Assembly: GCF_009730915.1 (NCBI RefSeq)
Contig: NC_052487.1
Span: forward strand, 2,046,001 to 2,110,000
Direction of reading: 5' to 3'
Source: Dioscorea cayenensis subsp. rotundata
Taxonomy: Eukaryota; Streptophyta; Magnoliopsida; Dioscoreales; Dioscoreaceae
DNA length: 64,000 nt
Part shown: piece by piece, positions 12,201 to 24,743 of the stretch
Layout: each line of letters begins with the position of its first letter
Position numbering within the stretch: position 1 is the first letter of the stretch
The notes under the pieces: generated by a model
Seen by the model: only the letters and a program-made list of their open reading frames with translations
The model's database searches: none
Told to the model about the DNA's origin: nothing
Made by a program: the position numbers and the translations under genes

Positions 12201-15200
12201 TTATATAATTGAATTGATTATTAAGCCCAAAAATTCTCAAGTTAGAAGGAATTAAATTTTGTGGATGCAATTTTATGTAGTTATCATAGTTTGCTTTTAT
12301 CCTTCTTATTTGGATTTCCTATTAGATTAGCATTTAAATAATCATTATCTTCTTCGTTGTATTCTCACATATTCTTAATTTCTCATTTCTCTGACTGACT
12401 GTCTTAGCAATATTGGCAGAAAGCATGCCATCCTAATTTTTTTGTATTTTTTATCCAAACATTTGCTGATTTACCCATTATCATTTGTTTTGACCTTTGC
12501 ATTTAATTCACCAAGTTCAATTTCATCATCTTTTATTGCTTGCATCATATTGATGTAATTGCATGATCTATTGAATGATAGGTATGCAATTTTATACAAG
12601 TTTGTTTCCTATATGCTGTTTAATTCTTCAATTTGTTCATTCTGCAGGTGGTTGTCATCTCAGGTGAAACTGGTTGTGGCAAGACAACGCAACTCCCTCA
12701 GTACATTCTAGAATCTGAGATTGATGCTGCACGTGGAGCATCTTGTAGTATTATCTGCACTCAACCAAGACGTATTTCTGCAATGTCTGTATCTGAGAGA
12801 GTTGCAGCTGAAAGAGGGGAAAAGTTGGGAGAATCTGTGAGTTACTCTTGCTCTCAGATGATGTTGTTGCTCCAAAGTCTGCTTCTCTTATTTTATTTTG
12901 AACTATGGACATTTTATGATCAATTTTTGGTGATATGCTTTTATTTATGCAGGTCGGTTATAAGGTTCGCTTGGAAGGAATAAAAGGGAGAGACACCCGC
13001 CTCCTTTTCTGCACCACAGGAGTTTTATTAAGGAGACTATTGGTTGATAGGAATTTAAAAGGTGTATCCCATGTTATTGTAGATGAAATTCATGAACGTG
13101 GCATGAATGAAGGTAAATTTATTTGGGAAAATAGATTTTCTTTGAAGCCTCTTGTCTCCTATAGAGATGCGACTTGCTAACATCAGAATAAACAATTAAG
13201 TTCTTAATGAAAATAGTTTTTGAGATTGGATTTTGCTATGTGAAGTTTATCCACTGGCTGTCTTGTTTCAGATTTCCTTCTAATTGTCTTGAAAGACCTT
13301 CTTCCACATCGACCTGACTTGAGATTGATCTTAATGAGTGCAACTCTCAATGCTGAGCTTTTCTCATCCTACTTTGGTGGAGCTCCAATGTTACACATTC
13401 CTGTATGTCATTTACTTTACTTTGAGTTGCAGTCTTGCAGATTGAACTCCTTTTGTAAATTTGAGGAATGCGAAAATTATGTTTGTCGTGATGCATTGTT
13501 GAGAAAATATTGAAACTTAATATGATCCACTGTAGTTTGCCAAAGGGGCACAACGGATATTAATAAAACCATAATTAGAAGTGATAAGTTACAAGATTAG
13601 GTGTAAAATGTGGAATAATATATGTGCTCAATGAGGATGGCTGGAGTCTTTGATTGCCCATGAACAGCCTGTGCCAAACTAATAGGAATACACATGCTTG
13701 GATAAAAGATTTTTTCTTGTTTTGAAAATTGTGGATTTTTTAAACTTCCACTTCAGCAAATAATCTTCTCTTTCTGTTATGAATGTTTTTTTCTGCCGAT
13801 TATGAACATTGCATAACATAATAATGTCTATAGTTATATCATGTGCTACATTGGCAACTTCCCCTAATTTCTATATTTTATACTTATTTTATTCTTTTTC
13901 TCCAATTGGTTTCTCAGGGCTTCACATATCCTGTTCGGAGTCACTTTCTAGAGAATATTTTGGAAATTACCGGGCATAGACTTACACCATATAACCAAAT
14001 TGATGACTATGGTCAAGAGAAAATGTGGAAGATGCAAAAGCAAGCAGCATTTAGGAAGCGAAAGAGCCAAATTGCTTCTGTTGTTGAAGTATGTAAATCT
14101 AGAACTTGCATTCTTTCTATTCACGTGATGCCTTTTACTTATAGAGAACCTCATCGACTTTTAGCATTATGAATGGATTATGTATGTGAATTTTGTTTAA
14201 AAACCAATGCAGGATGCATTAGAAGCTGCTGATTTTAGGGAATATGGCTCAAGGACTCGTGAGTCATTATTGTGCTGGAATCCTGATTCGATTGGTTTTA
14301 ACCTCATTGAAAGTGTACTATGCCATATATGCCGAAAAGAACGGTCTGGTGCAGTTTTAGTGTTTATGACTGGTTGGGATGATATAAATTCTCTTAAAGA
14401 TCAGCTGCAGGCCAACCCTCTTCTAGGAGATCCTTCAAAGGTTTTATTGCTTGCATGCCATGGCTCCATGGCTAGTTCAGAGCAGGTGAGTGCAATTCAT
14501 TGGGAACATGTTATTAGTTTTGTCATTTTTCTTCTTTGAAATAGTTTGGTTTACTTAACATATCCATGCGAATATTCAATTAAAACATGTCGTTTCTTTT
14601 ACATGCATGATATTTTTCATGGGCAATTAAATTTGATTTGCAGTTCACCCTATTTTTCTATACAATTAACATTCCTTCTTAGCTAATCTTACCATACAAT
14701 ATCATCATGATTTACGAGACTTAAGTTGCTAGGTAGTAAGAGCCTTTTTTTGTGAGGTCCTTTTTTTGAGCTTTTGTAACTGCATATTATGTAGACCTTC
14801 TGTGTTTATGTGCAATAGAGGCTACCATCCTTTCTGTAGCCTCTACTACCTACACACTCTAATACGCATCCAAAGCACGTGTGTGTATAAGTTGTCATAA
14901 TTTATGGATTCTAAGACTTTTGTGTTTTTGTTTCCCATGCAGAGGTTGATTTTTGACAAACCACCAGATGGTGTGCGGAAAATAGTTCTCGCAACAAATA
15001 TGGCTGAGACAAGTATAACGATAAATGATGTTGTTTTTGTGGTAGATTGTGGAAAAGCAAAAGAGACATCATATGATGCATTGAATAACACTCCATGCTT
15101 GCTTCCAACATGGATTTCCAAGGCTTCTGCTCGACAAGTAAGATACATCTCTGATTGTAGTTGATTGATTTTTGGACTGCTAGAATAGTGATATCTAATT

Positions 15201-18200
15201 GTTTTTTGAGTTCTACTGGTGTTTTTCATTCTGTTACTCGAGCATAACTGGAGTTTGGTAAAGGAGCCATAAAATGTTAGTGCTCTTTTGGAACATCATG
15301 TTTCCAATTCATCTTAAAAATGCAATTGAACTTTGTCATGGATTGGTGAAATTCATTTATTTTGTATGGCTTTGTATATGTAGAGAAGGGGAAGAGCTGG
15401 TCGTGTTCAGCCCGGGGAATGCTATCATCTTTATCCAAGATGTGTGTATGACGTCTTTGCTGATTACCAATTACCAGAACTATTGAGGACACCTTTACAG
15501 TCTCTTTGCTTGCAAATTAAAAGTTTACGACTTGGAACCATCTCTGAGTTCTTATCAAGGGCTCTACAATCACCAGAACATTTGTCGGTATGCTTGAATA
15601 ACCTTTGCTTTTCTACTCCCCCTAATTCTTCTTGTGCTATGTGCTTGCTAGTACCCTTCTGTTGATGTCAAAAGCTGATTCCATCTGTTATTGTGGCACC
15701 ATTCTTGTAACCGTAGTGCTTCTTAAAGAGGCTATGTCATAAAATACCAATGATGCCTCAATCTGGCATGCTTTCTGTAGAAATTTGGTTTGAGATATGT
15801 ATTTCCTATGACTAAGTGCAGACTTATATATCCAAATTCTTTCTGCAGGTACAAAATGCCATTGAATATCTGAAGGTGATTGGGGCATTAGATGAAAGGG
15901 AAGAGCTAACGATATTAGGTACCTTTATTTTTTCTTTATGTTTGTTTGCCATATTTCATTCTATTTAGCAATTACATTTACCTTAAAAAATATGTAACTG
16001 TTCTTGTATTCTGAGATTCAATGTAATTCATTTGACAGGCCGTCATTTATCCATGCTTCCTGTGGAACCGAAACTTGGAAAGATGCTTATCTACGGGGCA
16101 ATATTCAGCTGTCTTGATCCTATACTAACTGTCGTTGCTGGCCTTAGTGTCAGAGATCCATTTCTTATGCCATTTGACAAGAAAGACGTAAGCAAACTTT
16201 TATATTCTCTGGTCTATTGGCTTTATATCTGTAGGTGGAGGTTTTATTTTCAATAATTCATTCATGTGAAGTATCAATCTTGATAAGATTGTTTGTTTGT
16301 ATTTTTGCTTCTCTCAACCTTTTACTCTCTCTTTGTATTATTTCGTTGCATCAGCTACGGATAGATTTTAAACTAGTTTAATAATTTGACTTGGATGATA
16401 TATCAAAATCAATGTCTCATCCAACATATGTTGCTCTGATTTTATTTCATTTTGTTCTTCAACTGAATGTATGCTGTTGCCAACCTGCCTGATGTTTTCT
16501 TTTATTGAAGTGGCTTTAATTTATGCACTCTATTGGGTTCCAGCTGTTAGATTGCTTGAATGAATACCAGTGCCTTGATTTTAATAGTTTTAGCCTGGTT
16601 GCTTGAGCCTGTGTAACTTGCTTGACAGCTGCACTTAGAGTAACTATAATCTGTTTTTCTTGTGTAGTTAATATTTCAGTGCGATTTCTATTAACTTCTG
16701 TTATTTTAATGTTAGCTTGCGGATGCTGCAAGATCTCAATTCTCTTGCCATGATTATAGTGATCATCTTGCACTGGTCCGAGCTTACAATGGCTGGAAAG
16801 ATGCTGAAAGAGATCATTCTGGATATGAGTACTGTTGGAAGAATTTTCTTTCTGCCCAGACACTGAAGGCTATTGATTCTCTTCGAAAGCAATTCTTTTT
16901 TCTTCTCAAGGATACTGGTTTGGTTGATGAGGAAAATCATATGTGCAATAAGTGGAGTCGTGATGAAAACCTGGTCCGTGCAGTTATTTGTGCTGGCCTG
17001 TATCCTGGAATTTCCTCTGTTGTGGTTCGTGACATCTTCCCTCCGGTTGATTCATGTTGCACCTTATATCTCACCATAATGTGTTAATTTGACAAGTCTA
17101 ACTTTCTTGAGTGCCTTCTTTTTTAATTTTTGCTTCTATAGAGCATCACCCTTTCTCTTGGTTCCAATCTTTCTTGGTCATCATTTGTTTCATTATTCTT
17201 ACAAGCACTTGGAACATTTTGTAAACAGCTTGTTTTTATACTTCTGACCTTATTAAGGTTTTTGCACTGATGTTTTGCAGAATAAGGAGAAGTCAATCGC
17301 TTTGAAGACAATGGAGGATGGTCAAGTCATGCTTTATTCTGTAAGTTCTTTTTTTTGGCTCGTTTTAAGTTATCTCTGTTTTTCTTACATCTGGAAAATG
17401 TGATTGTAGTTTTACCTTTTTTGGCTTTTGTATCTGTTTATAGAATTCTGTCAATGGGCGTGAGGCTAAAATTCCATATCCATGGTTAGTTTTCAATGAG
17501 AAAGTCAAGGTGAATTCAGTATTTCTTCGAGACTCAACAGGGGTGTCTGATTCTGTCTTGCTGCTCTTTGGAGGGAATATTTCACAAGGGGGGCTTGTAA
17601 GTCTCTTTTTCTTTTCCTAAATTGAGACATCAGAAATATAATCAAGTTCTTGTTTTCTGTTCCACGTGATCTTTTTTAATGATCTTTCAATTTCCAGGAT
17701 GGGCATTTGAAAATGTTAGGTGGTTACTTGGAGTTCTTCATGAAGCCTGATCTTGCATCAACATACCTAAGTCTTAAGAGGGAGTTAGATGAGCTAATTC
17801 AAAGCAAAGTAAGTGTAAACCCTCTGTGGTGTTAACTGCACAAGTACACACCTAATTTTACTATTTCAGGGACATTTTCTTTCTTCATGCTGGGATATCT
17901 TTCTCATTTCTTTTATTCGAGTAATCCGTTTGCATCTCTTGAAAACAGATTCTAAATCCCAGAATGGACATCCAAGCCAGGGATGAACTCCTCTCAGCCA
18001 TCCGTTTGCTCGTCTCAGAGGATCCCTGTGGTGGCCGATTTGTCTTTGGCCGGACAGAGCCTAAACCAAAGAAGTCTGGATCAATGCTGCCAATGAATTC
18101 CAGTGGCGGTGGCGGCGGCGGCGGCGGCGGCGGTGGTGGTGATAACCCCAAGAGCCAACTTCAGACATTGCTCACAAGAGCTGGGCACGACAATCCGGTT

Positions 18201-18422
18201 TACAAGACAAAGCAGCTGAAGAACAGCCAGTTCAGATCCACAGTTGAGTTCAACCACATGCAATTTGTTGGAAGTCCATGCAACAATAAGAAACTTGCAG
18301 AGAAAAACGCCGCATCTGAGGCATTAGAGTGGCTTCTGGGCGGTGCTTCACCAGGCTCTGGAGACATTGACCACATGTCAATGCTACTCAAAAAGAGCAA
18401 AAAGAAACATCACAGAACTTAA
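9155..18422 (+). CDS. DExH-box ATP-dependent RNA helicase, DHX36-like (DExH3/DExH5 type)
   Basis: Predicted 3'-to-5' RNA helicase of the DEAH/RHA family. Nineteen exons: 9155-9550, 10394-10548, 10630-10717, 11005-11250, 11826-11921, 12648-12836, 12953-13112, 13272-13402, 13918-14088, 14213-14485, 14943-15137, 15384-15587, 15849-15918, 16039-16187, 16716-17024, 17281-17340, 17444-17596, 17698-17808, 17949-18422. All are GT-AG and in frame, giving 1,209 aa. Motif I GETGCGKT is at about 333-340, DEIH at 434-437, SAT at 466-468, motif [12 protein letters not shown] near 652, and motif VI QRRGRAGR at 700-707. The winged-helix/HA2 and OB regions follow. The tail holds a 12-glycine run (about 1105-1116), a dsRNA-binding-like segment (about 1118-1184) and a basic end. 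The N terminus is Gly- and Ser-rich and could be an organellar or nuclear targeting region. Family assignment is firm; the exact Arabidopsis orthologue (DExH3 or DExH5) is not resolved. Confidence 0.93.
18103..18141 (+). repeat. GGC triplet repeat coding polyglycine in the helicase
   Basis: Twelve consecutive glycine codons, mostly GGC with GGT at the ends, form a coding trinucleotide repeat between the OB-fold region and the dsRNA-binding-like tail. Its length is likely polymorphic, and it should act as a flexible linker. Confidence 0.85.
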
Positions 18423-19331
18423 CACCAGAATACGAAGACCATGAGTTACCCCCACTTAGCACTTAGCTCCATGCTTACGATGATTCAGCATTTGGCTTCC
18501 CAGCCTTGTGAGCTTCTGTTACACGGAGATAGGATTGTCCGTCCACTCATTCTATATTGCTACTGGAGTCTCAGCACAGTGGAATTCGGTAGGAAGACGA
18601 AGACCCGGGTCAACAATGCAGTAGAACCCTTGATTCAATCAAAGAAAATATTATCTGTAAAGCTTCTGATCAGTCCCATGATTGTTTACAAATTGAGTAC
18701 CTATACATGTATTTTGAATGTAAAGATTGGGAGTCAGGCTCATCTTCCTTCTCGGAATTGACAGGCTGATGAAACCGATTACTGTTTACTAACAAACAGA
18801 TAACATCTATATTACAAAAATCCATTTTGCTGTTGTTATTATTATTGTTATTATTATTATTTTATTTTTATTTTTAAGGCAGGCTGATGAAAAGTTTAGC
18901 ATCTAGAGAGTACTTGGAAGCAAATTCAAAGTAATGTTCTGCCAGGTCTCTCTAGTTGGGTGGCCAAACTACTGGTTTGTTGGGAAAGTTAGTATTGATA
19001 TATATCTTGAAATGAATGACAGTGATCTCTTAATTGTTTTGTTCTTTTTACATGTTTTTTTATACACAATCTAGTTATTATCTTCATATTCTTAGTTTCG
19101 TGTGGAGAAATGGGTTGAACATTAAATCTTATAGTACAATGGTGCTATTATTCTTTCCCAAAGAGATGATTGATTGTCCATATTCACATACTGGGCAAGT
19201 ATTTCTCTAATCTTTCTTTTCAGTTGGTCAACTATTGTTTAGACTCATAACAATTAAAATACAATAAAGGAACAAAATCTCATGGTATAAGAATTCAAAA
19301 AACTCACAAAAAACAAGAGCATGGATAGGAA
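18423..19331. other. Intergenic region, helicase 3' flank to GT61-A
   Basis: Probable helicase 3' UTR followed by AT-rich DNA with a short TTA-type repeat near 18835-18865. No supported gene. A five-codon uORF (19321-19335) ends in an ATGA overlap with the GT61-A start codon. Confidence 0.5.
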
Positions 19332-20948
19332 ATGAAAACAGAGATGAAACCACTTAGAACATTTGCAGCAACTGTGAAGTCTTTCAAGAGTCATGCAAGA
19401 CAAGAGCCATGCAGAATAACAAATCTTCTCTTCATTCTCTCTTTGTTCCTCTCTCTTAGCATCCTCTTTCTCTTCAAGTCTCATTACTGCTCTTCTCCTT
19501 TTGGTCTTTCTCTTTCTCTGTTTCTTTCTCTGATTATATATATATATGTATATTCATTTATCTCATTAAAATTCTAATTTTCAGGGAAATCACAAACACT
19601 AATGAGTGTGCAAGTACCAGTGAAGGTTGTTAATGAAAGTGATGATCCTCCTCTGATAGGTTTGTCCCTATACACACCATAAAACTCTAATAATTTCAAC
19701 TTATTTCTGACCCCATTGTCCATTTCAGAGGATGAAGATGAAGATCAAGAAGATAATAACAGAGCTCTAATCAATACAAAGTCAGAGAAAACAAAACCAA
19801 TATGCTATGAAACAAGCAGTAGATCAGATACATGTGAAGTTGAAGGAGATGTTAGAGTTCAAGCAAGCACCAATACCATCTTCTTTCACCCTTGCACTTC
19901 AAAACCTCAACAATGGAGGATCAAACCATACACTAGAAAAGGAGACCCTTCAGCTCTCAAACATGTCAAAGAATGGACCTTGAAATCAGTCATGAATGTT
20001 GAAGAACTTCCTCAGTGCACCAAGACCTTCACAGTCCCTGCAATGCTCTTTTCCTCCCAAGGCTTCACTGGCAACTTCTTTCATGATTTCACTGATGTTT
20101 TAATCCCACTCTTCATCAACTCCTATCAATTCCATGGTGAAGTTCAGTTCCTTGTTTCAGATTTCATGTCTTGGTGGGTAAATAAATTCTCATTGATACT
20201 CAAACAATTGTCCAAGCATGGCATTGTGAACTTAGAAGGAGAAGAAAAGGCCGTATTATGTTACCGGAGATTGATCGCCGGACCGAGCTTCCACAAGGAA
20301 CTAGGCATTGATTCAATGAAATCTCCAAATGGTTATTCTATACTAGACTTCAAGAAATTACTTAGACAGGCATTTGGTTTGAAAAGAGACACTGTTGTGA
20401 TCACCAAGAAGCCGAAACTTTTAATCATATCAAGAAAGAAGTCAAGAGAATTCTTGAATGAAAAAGAGATTGCACAATTAGCAACGAGCTTAGGCTTCGA
20501 TGTCGTAATTGGTGAAGGTCGATGGGATATTACGGTGTCAAAGTTTGCTAATTTGGTTAACTCCGCCGATGTGATGCTTGGAGTTCATGGAGCCGGGCTT
20601 ACAAACATGGTGTTCCTCCCAAAGGACGCCGTAGTAATTCAAGTCATTCCTTTTGGGGGTTTGGAGAAAGTGGCAAGGCGAAGCTTCGAGGCGCCAACTA
20701 TGGACATGAAGATCAAGTACTTGGATTACGTGATTCAAGTGAATGAAAGCTCACTCATTGATCAATACCCGAAAGATCATCCAGTGTTGAAAGACCCAAT
20801 GTCAGTTCATAAACAAGGATGGATTGCTCTCAGTTCTCTCTATTTGGTCAAACAAAACATTAGGATTGATTTGCAGAGATTCAGAAACACTTTGTTAGAA
20901 GCTTTCAAGCTAGTTTCGAACAATTCTTCGATGATTCATACACAATAG
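19332..20948 (+). CDS. GT61 family glycosyltransferase A (xylan arabinosyl/xylosyltransferase-like)
   Basis: Predicted Golgi type II membrane glycosyltransferase. GT61 members add arabinose or xylose to xylan and related wall glycans; the substrate here is unknown. Three exons: 19332-19503, 19585-19659 and 19729-20948, 488 aa, both introns in phase 1. Residues 1-31 are basic and cytosolic, and about 32-48 is a Leu/Phe-rich signal anchor. The short second exon and the start of the third encode an acidic stem with a Glu/Asp run. The catalytic domain has the family block GFTGNFFHDFTDVLIPLF (about 194-211) and GVHGAGLTN (about 367-375), the presumed nucleotide-sugar site. The first donor (GTCTTT) is weak, so that junction is less certain. 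It is the only + strand member of the 19-30 kb group and lies tail to tail with GT61-B. Intact. Confidence 0.88.
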
Positions 20949-21629
20949 TAAACAGTTGTTATTCATTGTAATCTTTATTCTTAAAGCAGTGATTTCTTTG
21001 TAAACGTTTCGAGTTTTATAATAATATTTATAATAAAATGATGATGATCAATTATGGCAACTTATTTTTTGTTGTTGAATTTGTTTCCGAATGAGATTTG
21101 GTCAATGCTTCATATAATAACTGGACAAATAGACTACTCAACTTACGATGACATATGAATTGATTTTTTAGGCCTTGGAATCAGGGAATAAAATAAAATC
21201 ATAAGAACATGAATCAATCAACTAGTATTATATTATCTTTTTAGATCGAAAATACGTGCTGTTCATTGATTTGCTTGTGTTGCCAAGAACATGAAAATGA
21301 GGATTTAAAAATAACAAAAAGAAAAAAGGAAAAAAGAACTAGTATTGTCTTTTTGTCTCAAAGTTTGATTGAGTAGGTGACTAATTTATTCAAAACTTCA
21401 AAATGATTGGGTTAGTTGTATTACCAACCACATGACATCAATTGATAATTAAGAATCAAATAAACACTAATTCAATGTATTCATGAGCTGTTATGCATAG
21501 CTAATTGAAGTTCAAGTTGAATCTAGTGATGTTGAGATGCTCTTAGAAAGACAAACAAATCTTAATTATTTTTTTCTTTTACTGTTGTTTTACAACAGAA
21601 ATATTCTTGTAAACATTGGACTTTTCTTT
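20949..21629. other. Convergent intergenic region, GT61-A to GT61-B
   Basis: 680 bp of AT-rich shared 3' flank. No further gene, repeat or RNA seen. Confidence 0.6.
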
Positions 21630-23121
21630 TCACTGATGAAGTTGTTTCAGAGCTTCTAATAAAACAGCTCTGAATCTTCTCAAATCAAGCTTGATGTTCT
21701 GTTTGTTCATGAATGTGTCTTGAATTGAATTCCATCCTTGTTTATGAAATGAAATTGGATTCTTAAAAATCAAATGATCTCTTGGATACTCATCAATTAA
21801 GCTGCTCTCTTCTGGATTAATCTCATACTGCAAATACTTCAACTTCGTGTCCTTTGCCGGATTTCCGAAATCATACATTGCTAACCATTGAAGTCCTCCC
21901 CATGGAACTATCTGAATGAAGACAGCATTTGTTGGTAAAAACAATAAATTTGTTAACCCTGCTCCATGAACACCCATCAACACATCACAAGAATTAACAA
22001 TCTCTGCAAATTGTGTCAAGTTCGATGTTGCACTTGCTTCACCGATCACAACATTGTAATTCAACTCCTCTGCCATTTGAACTATTTCATTCAAATTCAT
22101 AAATATTCTAGTTCTCTTCCTCGCTATAATTAATAGTTTTGGTTTCTTACCCTGTTCATCACCGCCGATGCGTATCGGTGTTTCTCTGTTGAGTGTATAA
22201 GAGTTTCTGATGAATCTTGTGAAATCAACCATTGAATATCCTTTCGGAACTTTTGAAGGATCAATGCTGAGTTCTTTGTGACAATTCAAGCCAACAATTA
22301 CATGTTTGAAGCAATGCACTGTTTTATCTTTGTCCATGTCTATGACATTGTACTTACTGAGCTGGTTAATCACAAGTTGAAACTTTCTTATCCACCATGG
22401 ATTGAAATCAGTGACTAGAAACTGAACTTCTTTGTCAAATTCCCTTGCGGTGACAAAGAGTGGAATTAGCACATCGGTGAAGTCATGGAAAAGGTTTCCG
22501 GTGTACCCGTTGACGGAAAAGATGATCCCGGGGACACTGTGATTGATGTCGCATTGAGGAGCTGCTTCACTTGATCTTACAGTGACTTGTTTCACAGAAG
22601 ACATCGCAGCTTCATCGCCTTTTCGAGCATACGGTCTTATTCTATATAATTCTCTTCTTTTCAATGCTTTTCTAATGAATAGAACAGATGAAGAGTTACC
22701 ATGAATCCTGATATCACCATTCATATCACAAATCTCTGATCTCGGTTCCGAAACATTGCAAAGTGGCTTCATCAATTCCTGGTTCTCAAGTTCAGAAATT
22801 ATTTCTGCAAATTCAGATGAATCCAAAATTCAATCAATCAAACAATTAATTTGTTTATAACTGATTGAAAATTCATGTCACAAACTCACCCATTTCTGCT
22901 GAATGAATCATGACTCTGAAACTTACTGCAGGAAAAGAAAATTTGACACTGTATCATTAATCTCATAACTTCAACACACCACTGAAAAATTCAACAAACT
23001 TACATGCATTAAAAGGAACCGAATTCGGCACGAACAAAGTAATTGCCGTCATCGTTGCAAGTAAACATCCGACAAGCAACGTATATCTGAAACTCATGAC
23101 TAATTTCTTCTTATGACCCAT
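21630..23121 (-). CDS. GT61 family glycosyltransferase B
   Basis: Predicted Golgi GT61 enzyme, same family and plan as its neighbours. Exons on the minus strand: 23121-23004, 22925-22890 and 22804-21630, both introns in phase 1, 442 aa. MGHKKK begins a basic tail followed by a membrane anchor (about 11-33). The second exon adds only 12 codons of stem, the shortest in the cluster. The catalytic exon carries NGYTGNLFHDFTDVLIPLF and GVHGAGLTN (about 329-337) and ends with the shared RRFRAVLLEALKQL-type C terminus. The start at 23121 is preferred because GT61-C and GT61-D also begin with MG plus a basic tail. An in-frame ATG at 23139 would add six residues and is the first ATG by scanning. Intact; the substrate cannot be told. 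Confidence 0.87.
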
Positions 23122-24089
23122 AATACTCCTTCTAATCATCAATGAAACAATCCTAATCTCTATCTCTCTATATATATAGATATAAGGAGCATTTGATTGC
23201 ACCCTTCACAAGGACATGAAAATAATAATTAAGAGTGCATTCCCTTCTCTTCTACACAAAATTATTGGCTTTGTTACCCCACAAAGAGCATGCCATATTT
23301 TATGTCCTTGTTTAGCCATTTCCTTTGTATCTTTAGATGATGAAGGGAACTTTATTGTTTGACAAATGGAACAACCACTACCATTGCTATTTCTTCTATC
23401 TTTTTCTTTGTGAATGCTTTTCATTCTGAGCTTTCCACTTGATGTTGATTTCTAATCAAAGGAATCTTAGAGTTGTTAATTGCTGTGCATATACAAAACA
23501 TGATGCTATAGAACATTTTCTTGGGTCTTACCACCTTTTTCTTTTTCACAAAACAAAGATGTTTACCTTTGTCTAGTTATATCTGAATTTATATGCCCCA
23601 CAGGCCTAATTTTAGACTTGAACTTTGAGTGTTCTTCACACTTTGATTTCAGAAAAATAAAAATAAAAATAAACAAAACAACATGCATTGCACCATCATT
23701 GCTAATTGCATGGATGTTGTTCAAAGTTCAGAAAAGATCAATAACTAAATTTAATGGTAGGTACACCAAACTAGCATTGATTTGATTGCTTTTTAAATTT
23801 CTTTTAATTTATATATGCATGATTAATGATTTAAGAGTTAGTTTTTTTCTGCAAGCCAATTGCAGTAATTAGTAAACTTCTCAAACTTACTTTACAATCA
23901 AAATCAAACTAGACAATTACTGACACCTGAAGAAACCTCTTAAACTTAATTAAATTAACTACAATTATAATCACAAATGATAAATACTAATCAAGTTCTC
24001 ACATGAATCATTAAAGAAATTCACTTCACTAAACATTGTTCAATATATATATTTTTGATAAATATGATAAAGCCATAGGTTAAGTATTG

Positions 24090-24175
24090 GCATACGCAAA
24101 TAGCTCAGTTTTACAACACATAGGCCTTTTATCAGCGTGAATTGAAGTTCGAACCTCTTCCATAAAAGATGTACG
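24090..24175 (+). mobile_element. tRNA-related SINE-like segment
   Basis: An A-box-like TAGCTCAGTTTTA is followed about 45 bp later by a B-box-like GTTCGAACCTC, the spacing of an internal RNA polymerase III promoter. There is no foldable tRNA around it, so a SINE head or degenerate tRNA-derived repeat is likely. Ends were not defined. Confidence 0.35.
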
Positions 24176-24462
24176 TGTTATGAACCAAACAGTTGTCAGT
24201 AAAATTGTTTAACATTTAGGCAAGACATACATAATAATAAAGAAACATTAAACAAAAAAAAAAAGTTCACATGATTAGGTATTAGTTTAAATGTCCATTT
24301 CTTTACAGCTTTTAGTCAACTTTCACAAGCTTTGGAAGTCAATGCCGCATAATGTAACTGAGATTTCGGAAAAGCCAACCAGGAACCATCATGCATGCAT
24401 GCATGCATGCGCTCTTCTTTTAATTTATTATATACTTTCAAATTACTAAATAATATTGCCAA

Positions 24463-24655
24463 CGACGCCTGGATCTATCGAGACAGCTGGGTCATCGATA
24501 GGCTCACTCGCAGTGGTGAGAGTTCGATTCTACTGAGTGAGCGTTTCAGGGAGTTGTGAATAATGATTGTGTATGGGTGGTTCAAGAATAGCTGACGTGG
24601 TGCTGCCCGTCACCTAATCGGGTTCGCCCCGCTCCTCTTTTCCCAAAAAAATACT
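24463..24655 (+). mobile_element. SINE-like element, copy 1
   Basis: It shares blocks with the element at 44058-44290: GTGGTGAGAGTTCGATTCT (a B-box-like motif), GGGAGTTGTGAATA, GTGTATGGGTGGTTC and GGGTTCGCCCCGCTCCTCTT, followed by an A-run. Together these suggest a tRNA-derived SINE family with a 3' A-rich tail. It has diverged from the other copy and has a shorter middle. Confidence 0.6.
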
Positions 24656-24743
24656 AAATAATACCAACTCTTTTTGATATATTTCATAATAAAAATAAAA
24701 TAAAATACAATAAGTTAATACATCCATTTTTTTAACTTAAACT

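Larger units (their letters stand above)
23122..24743. other. Intergenic region, GT61-B to GT61-C
   Basis: GT61-B promoter region followed by AT-rich DNA. It contains two tRNA-derived SINE-like segments (annotated separately) and a (CATG)n alternating palindromic run at about 24390-24410 resembling multiple RY elements. No coding potential recognised. Confidence 0.5.

Noticed and set aside
24090-24175. A possible functional tRNA gene
   Set aside because: Only A-box-like and B-box-like motifs are present; no acceptor stem or cloverleaf could be formed, so a SINE-like relic is preferred.
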